Below are positions 56,032-64,000 of a stretch of DNA of 64,000 nt, one piece after another. How positions within the stretch are numbered: the first letter of the stretch is position 1; every line of letters begins with the position of its first letter. Made by a program: the position numbers and the translations under genes. Source of the DNA: Laspinema olomoucense D3b. GTDB lineage: Bacteria; Cyanobacteriota; Cyanobacteriia; Cyanobacteriales; Laspinemataceae. The stretch is from the NCBI RefSeq assembly GCF_025370785.1, contig NZ_JAMXFA010000024.1, forward strand, positions 1-64,000, written 5' to 3'. Under the pieces are notes generated by a model. That model searched no databases. It saw only the letters and a program-made list of their open reading frames with translations, and was not told where the DNA came from.

Positions 56032-56934
56032 TTATCCAAAGTAAACATCCGAACCTCTTGGTTTCAGGTTAGAGAGGAGGGCTTTGACTAGGGGCGATCG
56101 CTGACAATAGTGAGCCAATCCAGCAAACTTTCCCCGGGCAATCTCCGGCTTAACACAACTCAAAATTAGGGCATGGACAATTAAGCGAAACAATCGACCG
56201 ATTAAAACTCGTTTTGGACTGTATTTCTCCATTGTTTTTAAATAGCTGTAGGTGCTGTGTTTGAATTTATCTTTAACCTGGGTATCTGTAATCGAAGACG
56301 GAGAATGAATCAGGCTTAATTTGGGCGTCACTCCAATAATATGTCCTTGGGCGGCATAGCGTCGGCAAAAATCAAAATCTTCATAATAGAGAAAATAATC
56401 GGGGTCAAAGGTAGGACATTCGGAAAACTGTCCCAAATTAATTAATAAACTGCAACCCGTTACCCAGTCACAAGGGACATAATCGGCATCCGTCTTCACA
56501 CTCAACAGGTTTTTTTCCAGAATCGCACCCTGACTCGGAATAAATACCCCACCGGCAAACCAGAGGGTCCCGGTGGGTTCATAAACAATTGTACCTAAAA
56601 TAGACACTTCGGGATTCGCGGCAAATAAATTGGGGACTTTTTCCCATCCTTCCGATCCCAGCAGAGTATCGGGATTGATTAACCAGACAATCCCTTGGGA
56701 GTCTTGCTGGTAAACCCAATCCAGTCCCAGATTGCACCCCGCGCCAAATCCGACATTCTCCCCAGACTCCAAAATCACCGTAGACTCGCATTCCAACTGG
56801 TAAATTGAGCCGTCTTTGGGGGAATTATTAACAATAATTACCTGATATTTAAGGGTATAACTGTCCTCAATGGATTGAATTAATTGCTCAATTAACTCTG
56901 TAGAATAATAATTAACGGTTACAAAATAAAGCAC
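56032..56934 (-). CDS. GT2 family glycosyltransferase, rhamnosyltransferase-like
   Basis: A 300-residue GT-A enzyme of family 2. It has FGAGCNLGLDWVYQ near 62 and the donor/metal stretch WLINPDTLLG near 85. The ExDxxxR motif in YYEDFDFCRRYAAQG (about 185) is seen in many rhamnosyltransferases of the WbbL type. A C-terminal hydrophobic stretch may touch the membrane. It lies between the dTDP-rhamnose genes (97 bp downstream of rfbA) and another glycosyltransferase, which fits dTDP-L-rhamnose as donor. That donor is an inference from motif and context. Confidence 0.78.
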   Translation of the reverse strand: MLYFVTVNYYSTELIEQLIQSIEDSYTLKYQVIIVNNSPKDGSIYQLECESTVILESGENVGFGAGCNLGLDWVYQQDSQGIVWLINPDTLLGSEGWEKVPNLFAANPEVSILGTIVYEPTGTLWFAGGVFIPSQGAILEKNLLSVKTDADYVPCDWVTGCSLLINLGQFSECPTFDPDYFLYYEDFDFCRRYAAQGHIIGVTPKLSLIHSPSSITDTQVKDKFKHSTYSYLKTMEKYSPKRVLIGRLFRLIVHALILSCVKPEIARGKFAGLAHYCQRSPLVKALLSNLKPRGSDVYFG

Positions 56935-57031
56935 CTGAGTTGAGATTCCATCGAGTGATTGATCAATTGAACTGGGATGAAGGATAACCTAGCTAAATTT
57001 TGATTTATCTTTTATCCTTCATCCGAACCGA

Positions 57032-58105
57032 TTAGGGTAATTCAATTTGAGAATCATCGCCAATCATAAAGCGGAGGGCTTTGGGTCGTCGGGGGGCGAT
57101 GGTCAATTGTGCTCGTCTACCGATGACACTATCGACCAATCGTTGATGAATGCCAATGATTTGAGCGCTATGCAAAACCACACTATGTTCTAAATCCGCT
57201 TCGATTAACTTCACATGATCGGCGATGCTGCTATAAGGACCAATGAAGCAGTTTTCCAAATAACAATTTTCGCCAATAATCACGGGGCCCCGAATTGAAC
57301 TGTTAATCACTTTTGTTCCCGCCCCAATTTGGACGCGCCCGATAATGTGACTCTGGTGATCCACTTCGGCGTGATTCTGGGCTACTAATTGAGTATCCAG
57401 AATGATGCGATTCGCTTCAAGAAGGTCATCTTTTTTCCCGGTATCCAACCACCAACCCTCTAGGGTGCAGGATTCCACGGAGGTTTCCCAGTCGATGAGA
57501 CGTTGAATAGCATCGGTAATTTCTAACTCTCCTCGGGTCGAGGGTTGGATATTGGCGATCGCCTCGTGAATCTGGGGAGAAAAAAAGTAAATCCCCACTA
57601 AGGCTAAATTAGACGGCGGGTCTTTAGGTTTTTCAATTAATTCTAAAACCTTACCCTTTCCATCCACCTTTGCCACCCCAAATGCGCTGGGATTGGAGAC
57701 TGGCCGCAGTAAAATTAAAGCATCCAGTTTTTCTTCTTTAAACTTATCCAAAAACGGATTCAGCGGCCTTTGGATGAGGTTATCTCCGAGATACATAATA
57801 AACGGAGTATCCTCTAAAAATGGACGAGCTATTTTTACTGCATGAGCTAAACCGGCGGGTTGTTCCTGCAAAATATAAGTAATCTTCGCACCGAAGCGAT
57901 CGCCATTGCCGGTCAGAGATTTCACCTCTTCCCCGGTTTCTGGACTGATAATAATTCCGATATCCGTAATTCCGGCGGCCACAATTCCTTCAATGCCATA
58001 CCAAAGAATCGGCTTATTGGCGACCGGCACTAACTGTTTAGCACCAGAATAGGTGAGAGGTCGGAGGCGGGTGCCTTTTCCACCGGACAAAATCAGTGCT
58101 TTCAT
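57032..58105 (-). CDS. rfbA: Glucose-1-phosphate thymidylyltransferase, long form
   Basis: A 357-residue nucleotidyltransferase that makes dTDP-glucose. The dTTP-binding LSGGKGTRLRPLTYSGAKQL is at about residues 6-25, and the metal-binding YLGDN near 103. The classical enzyme is about 290 residues. This one carries an extra C-terminal left-handed beta-helix of hexapeptide repeats (about 245-340), as in the StrD/RmlA-long group. It starts 8 bp after rfbD. No rfbB dehydratase is in the window, so the second step must be encoded elsewhere. Confidence 0.88.
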   Translation of the reverse strand: MKALILSGGKGTRLRPLTYSGAKQLVPVANKPILWYGIEGIVAAGITDIGIIISPETGEEVKSLTGNGDRFGAKITYILQEQPAGLAHAVKIARPFLEDTPFIMYLGDNLIQRPLNPFLDKFKEEKLDALILLRPVSNPSAFGVAKVDGKGKVLELIEKPKDPPSNLALVGIYFFSPQIHEAIANIQPSTRGELEITDAIQRLIDWETSVESCTLEGWWLDTGKKDDLLEANRIILDTQLVAQNHAEVDHQSHIIGRVQIGAGTKVINSSIRGPVIIGENCYLENCFIGPYSSIADHVKLIEADLEHSVVLHSAQIIGIHQRLVDSVIGRRAQLTIAPRRPKALRFMIGDDSQIELP

Positions 58106-58113
58106 ATCAATAA

Positions 58114-58983
58114 TTAACCGCTAAAATTCCGGAGCATTTGTCTGAGTCCCTGTCGCCAGTGGGGGGGATAAGTTCCCAAAGTTGCGGCGATTTTAGCCAG
58201 GGAGAGGACCGAATAGGCGGGACGACGGGCGGGAGTAGGATACTCTTCGGTAGAAATCGGCTTAACCCGTTGGATTTGCAAGGGAAAACCCAGGGCCTGA
58301 GCTTCTTCAAAAATGGCGATCGCAAAATCGTACCAACTGGCAACCCCGCTATTGGTGTAATGGTAAGTCCCCGAGGGAATTGCTAACTGAATCATGGAGG
58401 CGATCGCCGCAGCTAAATCCCCAGTCCAAGTCGGACTCCCCACTTGATCCGTTACCACCCCTAATTCCTCTCGTTGGGCACCCAAGCGCAGCATCGTCTT
58501 CACAAAATTACCGGAACCCCCGGTCCCGTACACCCAAGCGGTTCTGAGGATAATCGCATCTCCCCCCACCTGACGAATCGCTTCCTCACCGGCGAGTTTT
58601 GATGCGCCATACTGTCCTAACGGATGGGTGGTATCGGTTTCGCGATAGGGATGAGACTGAGTGCCATCAAAGACATAATCTGTGGAAACGTGAATCAACC
58701 GCGCCCCTAATTTATGACACTCATCCGCCAGGATTCCCACCCCGGTGCCATTAATAGCCATTGCCCGGTCCTGTTCACTTTCGGCTTTGTCCACTGCAGT
58801 ATAGGCAGCACAATTGATGACCACTTGAGGTTTAACCGCTGCGATGACTTGACCGATTGAGTCAGGATTGGCTAAATCCAAAGTTTGGCGATCGCACCCC
58901 GTCACCTCTCCCACCGCTTGCAGAATGGGAGACAATTCCTGTCCCAATTGACCCGTAATCCCCGTCAATAAAATTTGGGTCAT
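58114..58983 (-). CDS. rfbD: dTDP-4-dehydrorhamnose reductase
   Basis: A 289-residue NAD(P)H-dependent reductase that finishes dTDP-L-rhamnose. The Rossmann motif GITGQLGQEL is at about 7-16 and the catalytic YGASKLAGEEAI near 125. Its ATG overlaps the rfbC stop (ATGA), so the two genes are translationally coupled. I take the ATG at 58983 because the frame upstream to 59064 runs inside rfbC and has no reductase similarity. Confidence 0.92.
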   Translation of the reverse strand: MTQILLTGITGQLGQELSPILQAVGEVTGCDRQTLDLANPDSIGQVIAAVKPQVVINCAAYTAVDKAESEQDRAMAINGTGVGILADECHKLGARLIHVSTDYVFDGTQSHPYRETDTTHPLGQYGASKLAGEEAIRQVGGDAIILRTAWVYGTGGSGNFVKTMLRLGAQREELGVVTDQVGSPTWTGDLAAAIASMIQLAIPSGTYHYTNSGVASWYDFAIAIFEEAQALGFPLQIQRVKPISTEEYPTPARRPAYSVLSLAKIAATLGTYPPHWRQGLRQMLRNFSG

Positions 58984-59528
58984 GCAAATACTTCCGCAAC
59001 CTTCAAAGGTAGACCCGCTTGATCTTTTTCCGATAATATCGGCGTAGCCCCATTCAAGGGCCAATCGATGCCCAACTCTGGATCATTCCACAGGATACAG
59101 CGTTCATGGTGCGGGGCGTAATATTCCGTGGTTTTGTACAGCACTTCCGCGATTTCCGAGACCACAAAAAAACCATGAGCAAATCCAGGCGGAATCCATA
59201 ACTGGCGGTGGTTTTTGTCACTCAGGAGACAACCGGCCCACTGTCCGAAGGTGGGAGACTCTTTGCGAATGTCCACCGCCACATCAAACACGGCACCCAC
59301 CACGACGCGGAGTAATTTTCCTTGGGGCTGTTGAATCTGGTAATGTAGACCGCGCAGGACATTTTGGCGCGATCGCGAGTGGTTATCTTGGACAAACTCT
59401 GCGGTGATGCCGGTTTTTTCAGCAAAGGTGCGTTGATTATAACTTTCCAAGAAAAAACCGCGATCGTCGCCGAAAACTTTCGGTTCGATAATCACGACAT
59501 CAGGAATATCAGTGGGAATTATGTTCAT
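58980..59528 (-). CDS. rfbC: dTDP-4-dehydrorhamnose 3,5-epimerase
   Basis: A 182-residue cupin-fold epimerase. It converts dTDP-4-keto-6-deoxyglucose to the 4-keto-L-rhamnose form. FLESYNQRTF lies at about 27, the catalytic His in NVLRGLHYQIQ at about 56-66, and PPGFAHGFFVVSE near 117. Length is normal. It opens a five-gene minus-strand series (rfbC, rfbD, rfbA, GT2, GT4) and overlaps rfbD by an ATGA. Confidence 0.93.
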   Translation of the reverse strand: MNIIPTDIPDVVIIEPKVFGDDRGFFLESYNQRTFAEKTGITAEFVQDNHSRSRQNVLRGLHYQIQQPQGKLLRVVVGAVFDVAVDIRKESPTFGQWAGCLLSDKNHRQLWIPPGFAHGFFVVSEIAEVLYKTTEYYAPHHERCILWNDPELGIDWPLNGATPILSEKDQAGLPLKVAEVFA

Positions 59529-59866
59529 TAAAAATTGTCAGGGATAGCAACCGGGAGTTTTCGGGTTTAAACTCAGCTCGCTCATCAATTTATCAGAATT
59601 GCTCACCTTTAAACCGAGAGGTTTAAAAATTAGGACTCATTTTCCCGTCCGTTACACTCAAGGTTACAGTGGCTTAAAAGACCAATCCAGGGACGGTGGC
59701 AACCCGAGCCTTTTCAAAGACCCAGAGGGGCCTGGATAGAGGGCGCTATCCAATTTAAGGTTCAGGGTAGCCAGTGGCATTCTTGATCCCAAGGAACCAA
59801 GAATCAAGATCGTGTACTTTCTATGTAGCGCGGTAGTTTCCCTAAACGCCTTTGCGTTTATCCTCT
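59529..59866. other. Divergent spacer between rfbC and the cyclase
   Basis: A 338-bp spacer containing promoters for both directions. A weak inverted repeat TCTTGAT/ATCAAGA lies near 59783-59810. No gene is seen. Confidence 0.4.
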
Positions 59867-62800
59867 ATGGTAATGCAATTGTTTCATAAATATTTCGCAA
59901 CCAGCTTTTCAAGCAGACCTGTAAATTGGGCGCTGAAAGCTCGTCTGCTCCCCTATATCGCAGCATCAGTCACGGTGGCATTGCTGTTAGCTGGAGTAGC
60001 AATCCTCAACTATTCTGAACAACAGCGCTGGAAACAGCAGCATCGCGCCAATGTCTTGAATAAAGTCAGCGCCATCCGGGCCCGATTAGAACAAGGATTA
60101 AACCAGCGGTTGTTTCTGGAACGGGGTTTAGTCGCTTATATTAGCGCCCTCAATTCCGACATTGACCCCAAGCAGTTTGATAACCTAGCTCGGGTGATTG
60201 TCGCCAACCAAGCGGGAATTCGCAGTATTGCCCTTTATAAAAACACCATTGTTAGCCATATGTATCCCCTAGCGGGGAATGAGGCGGCGATCGGGTTTGA
60301 TCCGATGACGATTCCCGCTGAACGGGAAGCAATTCTGCGGGCCATTAATACCCGCAGCACAGTCTTGGCTGGACCTCTGGACCTGTTTCCTCAAGGACTG
60401 GCTTTTATTAGTCGCACCCCGATATTTTTGACCCCTCCCGGTGCAGAACCCGGAAGCGGGTCCTACTGGGGGATGGTGGGGATTATTATCGATCGCGATA
60501 TCTTGTTTACCGAGGCCGGATTGTTCGATGCTGATTCCCGACTAAAATATGCCATCCGGGGGAACGATGGATTGGGGGCTGCCGGAGGGGTATTTTTCGG
60601 GGACCCCCAAATTTTTAGGCAAAGTCCGGTGTTGTTATCCGTGATTCTGCCCAATGGATCTTGGCAGTTAGCGGCAATCCCGGCTGAAGGATGGCCTGCG
60701 ATCGCCCCCTTTTCCCGATGGTTATGGGCAGGAGGCTCCGTCTTAGCGCTATTAGCTGGGGGTTTGGTGTTTATTCTAGTCAGTACACCAGCAAGACTCC
60801 AGGGTGCCGTCAATCGTGCCACCACTGCCCTCAGAAATAGTGAAGATGCCCTCAAACAGGCCAATTTGGAATTAAAACACCTCGATCGCCTCAAAGATGA
60901 GTTTTTAGCCAATACCTCTCACGAATTACGAACGCCCCTCAATGGCATTATTGGTCTAGCTGAGTCGCTAATTGATGGGGCCGCAGGCGCCGTGACCTCC
61001 CTCCAACAGAAAAATTTAGGGATGATTGTCTACTGTGGATATCGCCTGGTCCATCTAGTTAATGACCTGCTTGATTTTTCCAAGTTAAAACATAAAACCA
61101 TTGAACTGCAACTCAAGCCGATTGGCATGAGAGAAATTGCAGAAATTACCCTCTCTATCTGTCAGCCTTTAATTGGGTCCAAGGATTTAAAATTAATCAA
61201 TGAGATTCCGGCGGAGATTCCGTTAGTTTTAGCCGATGAGAATCGGGTCCAGCAAATTTTACAAAATTTAGTTGCCAATGGGATTAAATTTACCTCCATC
61301 GGTGTCATTGAAGTGTCGGCGCAGTTGTGCAAATCTGTCGCGGATACTCCAGATCATCCTGACTATTTAGCGATTACGGTTTCTGATACGGGAATTGGGA
61401 TTGCCTCGGACAAGTTAGAGCGAATTTTTGAGTCTTTTGAACAAGCGGACGGTTCTACGGCACGGGAATATGGTGGCACGGGATTGGGGTTATCTATTAC
61501 TAAGCAGCTTGTGGAGTTGCATGGGGGAGAAATAACGGTAAAATCCACGGTGGGAGTAGGGTCTCGATTTACCTTTACTTTACCGATCGCACCCGTTGAG
61601 GTATCCAATGGGGAACGGTTGACTTACCCATCGGTGACGACGCAAATTATCAAGGAACAGCGTGAGTCAGTCGCCTTTGATTCCTCCGGTAAAGCACCCA
61701 TATCCCCCGAGGAGTCAGTCGCTACTTTAACCTTTTTAAAAGCCGAGGAAAATTCGGAACAATTTAAGATTTTAATTGTGGATGATGAGCCGATTAATTT
61801 GCAAGTATTGGTGAATCATCTTTCCCTACAAAATTATGCGATTACTCAAGCCTCTAATGGGATGGAAGCCTTAGATGTGATTCAGCGCGGGTTTAAGCCG
61901 GATTTGATATTACTAGATGTCATGATGCCCCAAATGACTGGGTTAGAAGTCTGTCAGAAATTGCGGGATGTGTTTCCAGCGACGGAAGTCCCGATTTTAA
62001 TGTTAACGGCCAAAACTCAAATTGATGTCCTCGTGGAAGGTTTTGGTTCTGGGGCGAATGATTATTTGACCAAACCCATTTCCAAGAATGAATTATTGGC
62101 GCGGATTAAAACACATTTAAGACTTTCACATATTAACCTAGCTTACAGTCGCTTTGTTCCCCGTGAATTTTTACAAATGCTGAATAAGGAGAGCATTATT
62201 GATGTTAAATTGAGCGATAGTGTGAATCAGTCAATGTCAATCTTATTTTCAGATATTCGGGATTTTACAAGTTTAAGTGAACGGATGACGCCGGAAGAGA
62301 CATTTAAGTTTATTAATGCTTATTTGTCGCGAATGGAACCGGCGATCGCAGCCAATAAGGGGTTTATTGATAAATATATTGGCGATGCGATTATGGCCTT
62401 ATTTAATGGGGAAGCCGATGATGCCGTGCAAGCGGGAATAGAGATGTTACGAAGTCTCAGGGAATATAATCGCGATCGCCTCGCCACGGGAGAACAGCCG
62501 ATTAAAATTGGCATTGGCATCAATACCGGGGATTTAATGTTAGGAACCGTAGGGGGAAAAACTCGCATGGATGGAACAGCGATCGGAGATGCCGTCAACT
62601 TAGCCTCCCGAATTGAAGGACTCACCAAACAATATGAGGTTTCCTTGTTAATTTCTGATCGCACCTTTTCCCAGTTAAAAAATCCCGCTCAGTATGGAAT
62701 TCGCCAAATCGACACGGTTAAAGTCAAAGGTAAATCAGAATTAGTCACCGTTTATGAAGTTTTTGATGCCGATCCACCGGATTTGAAAGTTTCCAAGCTA

Positions 62801-62953
62801 GAGACAAAACAGGACTTTGAAACCGCCTTGTTTTACTATAACCAGAACTCACCGGAGGAAGCTCAGGAACTGTTTGAACGGTGTTTGTGCAAAAATCCAG
62901 ATGATAAAGTCGCCCAAATTTATCGCGATCGCACCCAAGAAAAGTTATCCTAA
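59867..62953 (+). CDS. CHASE-histidine kinase-REC-class IIIb adenylate cyclase
   Basis: A 1028-residue membrane signalling protein. After a first TM (about 27-47) comes an external CHASE sensor (about 70-250) and a second TM near 285-305. Then follow a histidine kinase (ANTSHELRTPLNG, His near 355; ATP-binding GLGLSITKQLVELHG), a receiver (LILLDVMMPQMTG) and a class III cyclase (SILFSDIRDFTSL near 790, KYIGDAIMALF near 837). The purine-selecting residue is Thr 904 rather than Asp, the class IIIb pattern of bicarbonate-responsive cyclases such as CyaC. I start at ATG 59867; a TTG lies 15 bp upstream. It is divergent from rfbC. Confidence 0.88.
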   Translation: MVMQLFHKYFATSFSSRPVNWALKARLLPYIAASVTVALLLAGVAILNYSEQQRWKQQHRANVLNKVSAIRARLEQGLNQRLFLERGLVAYISALNSDIDPKQFDNLARVIVANQAGIRSIALYKNTIVSHMYPLAGNEAAIGFDPMTIPAEREAILRAINTRSTVLAGPLDLFPQGLAFISRTPIFLTPPGAEPGSGSYWGMVGIIIDRDILFTEAGLFDADSRLKYAIRGNDGLGAAGGVFFGDPQIFRQSPVLLSVILPNGSWQLAAIPAEGWPAIAPFSRWLWAGGSVLALLAGGLVFILVSTPARLQGAVNRATTALRNSEDALKQANLELKHLDRLKDEFLANTSHELRTPLNGIIGLAESLIDGAAGAVTSLQQKNLGMIVYCGYRLVHLVNDLLDFSKLKHKTIELQLKPIGMREIAEITLSICQPLIGSKDLKLINEIPAEIPLVLADENRVQQILQNLVANGIKFTSIGVIEVSAQLCKSVADTPDHPDYLAITVSDTGIGIASDKLERIFESFEQADGSTAREYGGTGLGLSITKQLVELHGGEITVKSTVGVGSRFTFTLPIAPVEVSNGERLTYPSVTTQIIKEQRESVAFDSSGKAPISPEESVATLTFLKAEENSEQFKILIVDDEPINLQVLVNHLSLQNYAITQASNGMEALDVIQRGFKPDLILLDVMMPQMTGLEVCQKLRDVFPATEVPILMLTAKTQIDVLVEGFGSGANDYLTKPISKNELLARIKTHLRLSHINLAYSRFVPREFLQMLNKESIIDVKLSDSVNQSMSILFSDIRDFTSLSERMTPEETFKFINAYLSRMEPAIAANKGFIDKYIGDAIMALFNGEADDAVQAGIEMLRSLREYNRDRLATGEQPIKIGIGINTGDLMLGTVGGKTRMDGTAIGDAVNLASRIEGLTKQYEVSLLISDRTFSQLKNPAQYGIRQIDTVKVKGKSELVTVYEVFDADPPDLKVSKLETKQDFETALFYYNQNSPEEAQELFERCLCKNPDDKVAQIYRDRTQEKLS

Positions 62954-63039
62954 CCGAACCGACAACATAACTGTCGTACATTCCGCCGGTTGAATCCAGT
63001 AATAAAAAATCCGGTTGTTAGAAGTAGATTTTTTATGTT

Positions 63040-63099
63040 AGCCTGCCTTCGCAGGCTTTGTTTGTGTAGACCCACCAAGCATGGGTGCAGTTTTTTATA
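63040..63099. repeat. Two-hairpin dispersed element, copy 2
   Basis: AGCCTGC/GCAGGC hairpin, linker TTTGTTTGTGTAGACCCACC, then a CACC...GGGTGC stem ending in AGTTTTTTA. It matches the element at 35712-35768 in order and spacing. It lies in the 442-bp spacer (62954-63395) after the cyclase and may end its transcript. Nothing else is recognised in that spacer. Confidence 0.6.
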
Positions 63100-63395
63100 G
63101 ACTTTTGAAAACCGGATTCCGTATAAGTAAATAATATTTCTACCAGGAGTCTCATAAAAACTGAACTATCCACCGGCGTTCATCAGTTAAATAGGTTATT
63201 CGCTTAACTCCTTTCACAATAAGTAAATGGATTGATTGACAACATTGAAAAACCCATCGACCGGCTCCATGTGGCCTATAATGTTATAGTCTATTTTATA
63301 ATTCCTTGCGGTTGTTCAAGATATAGTAGTATCAGTCCTGGCATGGCTGGGGGGTGGTGTTCATTACCTCACCGAAATTTGTACGGTCCAGTTAT

Positions 63396-64000
63396 TTAAA
63401 TAATTTGACGATAAGTAGCCAAAGGTAGTTGTGTTCGTCGTTTGACATCAATAACGGATTTGTATTCCCCACGCTTTCGCTCATTCACTATTTTTTGAGC
63501 GACTTCTTTTTGAAGGCCAACGGTCATTAATTCCTCTAAAGAGTAACTGTTGAGACGCCGCCAAGAGAAATCTGATTCTTGTTTATAGTCATACCCAAAA
63601 ACAATAAAATTGGCAATTCGTTGAACTGTTGTTTCAGGAATTCCTACCATATCTGACAATTCTTCTGGATCTGTAAAAATATATCCTTCATTTCGTAGTG
63701 CCTCAATATCATTAGCATAAACAATAGGTAAGTTCAATTCCTGAACTAAATCATTTTTTGAACACTTATTTATATCTATTTTTACCTTTTTTTTAGAGAT
63801 AGATGTACTTCCATTAAAATTGGCCTGCACCGTTAATTCGGGGGAAGACATTTTATCTAAAAACCCTTTTTTGAAATACCAAGCTAGACCAATTTGAGCT
63901 ACCCAAATCGGGAACATTAAGCTAGTCTCAGCTAGGAATAAGGTAAATCCGGTCATTCCCAGTCCTATGACAATCCAAGATGTAGTATTGGTTTTTTTTC
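63396..64000 (-). CDS. Helix-hairpin-helix membrane protein (ComEA-like), 5' end cut
   Basis: The reading frame stays open to the window edge, so the start lies beyond 64000; an internal ATG at 63956 is probably not the start. The visible N-terminal part has two hydrophobic stretches (SWIVIGLGMTGFTLFLAET and FPIWVAQIGLAWYF). The soluble C-terminal part has helix-hairpin-helix-like repeats (KIDINKCSKNDLVQELNLP, MVGIPETTVQRIANFI, VGLQKEVAQKIVNERKRGEY). Such repeats bind DNA non-specifically in ComEA competence proteins, or mediate other contacts. A role in DNA uptake is possible but not shown. Confidence 0.68.
   Translation of the reverse strand, partial: KKTNTTSWIVIGLGMTGFTLFLAETSLMFPIWVAQIGLAWYFKKGFLDKMSSPELTVQANFNGSTSISKKKVKIDINKCSKNDLVQELNLPIVYANDIEALRNEGYIFTDPEELSDMVGIPETTVQRIANFIVFGYDYKQESDFSWRRLNSYSLEELMTVGLQKEVAQKIVNERKRGEYKSVIDVKRRTQLPLATYRQII

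Overview
The window comes from a filamentous, non-heterocystous-looking cyanobacterium, most likely Oscillatoriales (Laspinema/Oscillatoria-like). The evidence is the very dense HIP1 octamer GCGATCGC, a chlorophyll-pathway chlP, the cyanobacterial regulator rpaB, a Tab2-family photosystem translation factor, a fraC-fraD-fraE filament-integrity operon, and a locus resembling the hormogonium polysaccharide (hps) genes. The genus is an inference. No rRNA, tRNA, CRISPR array, intact transposase or prophage was recognised.

Layout. 1-18.8 kb: housekeeping and envelope genes: a UbiH-type monooxygenase, an SLH-M23 peptidase, an MscS channel, a cyclase-family hydrolase, two SH3-like secreted paralogues, rtcA, a Tab2 protein, TldE/PmbA, a ClC-CBS-USP fusion, and a duplicated CobO/BtuR-type protein. 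18.8-21.7 kb: fraCDE behind an inverted minisatellite. 21.8-26.4 kb: larE, a PsiE protein, a broken sensor fragment, and hcp divergent from a CRP/FNR regulator with a perfect FNR-type palindrome between them. 27-36.5 kb: a STAND NTPase, a Ser/Thr kinase with a zinc-ribbon-like N-terminus, a HEAT-repeat protein, a LysR regulator, a TrpD2-like protein and mobA. 36.7-46.5 kb: rpaB, chlP, yidD with a Cys-rich tail, a small exported stress-type protein, a REC-PAS-cyclase, and an oligopeptide/nickel-type binding protein with its permease. 46.6-59.5 kb: one long minus-strand surface-polysaccharide region: TPR protein, three glycosyltransferases and an O-antigen polymerase/ligase-like protein (hps-like), glmM, two more glycosyltransferases and rfbA-rfbD-rfbC. 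59.9-63 kb: a CHASE-histidine kinase-REC-adenylate cyclase. The window ends inside a helix-hairpin-helix membrane protein.

How the genes fit together. The fra genes (septal connections) and the hps-like and dTDP-rhamnose genes (motility slime or surface glycan) all serve a gliding filament. Two class III adenylate cyclases with different purine-selecting residues suggest strong use of cAMP, which in cyanobacteria is linked to motility. hcp and its divergent regulator form a self-contained nitrosative-stress module.

Intergenic DNA is unusually rich in simple repeats. There is a 9-bp G/C-rich minisatellite at three places, a GACAAAT-type repeat on both sides of the ClC gene, two MITE-like elements with shared termini, a two-hairpin dispersed element in two copies, and several long hairpins. 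I did not find a clear novel multi-gene system. The best leads are the hcp operator, the ClC with an altered gating glutamate, the YidD-Cys fusion, and the repeat families.
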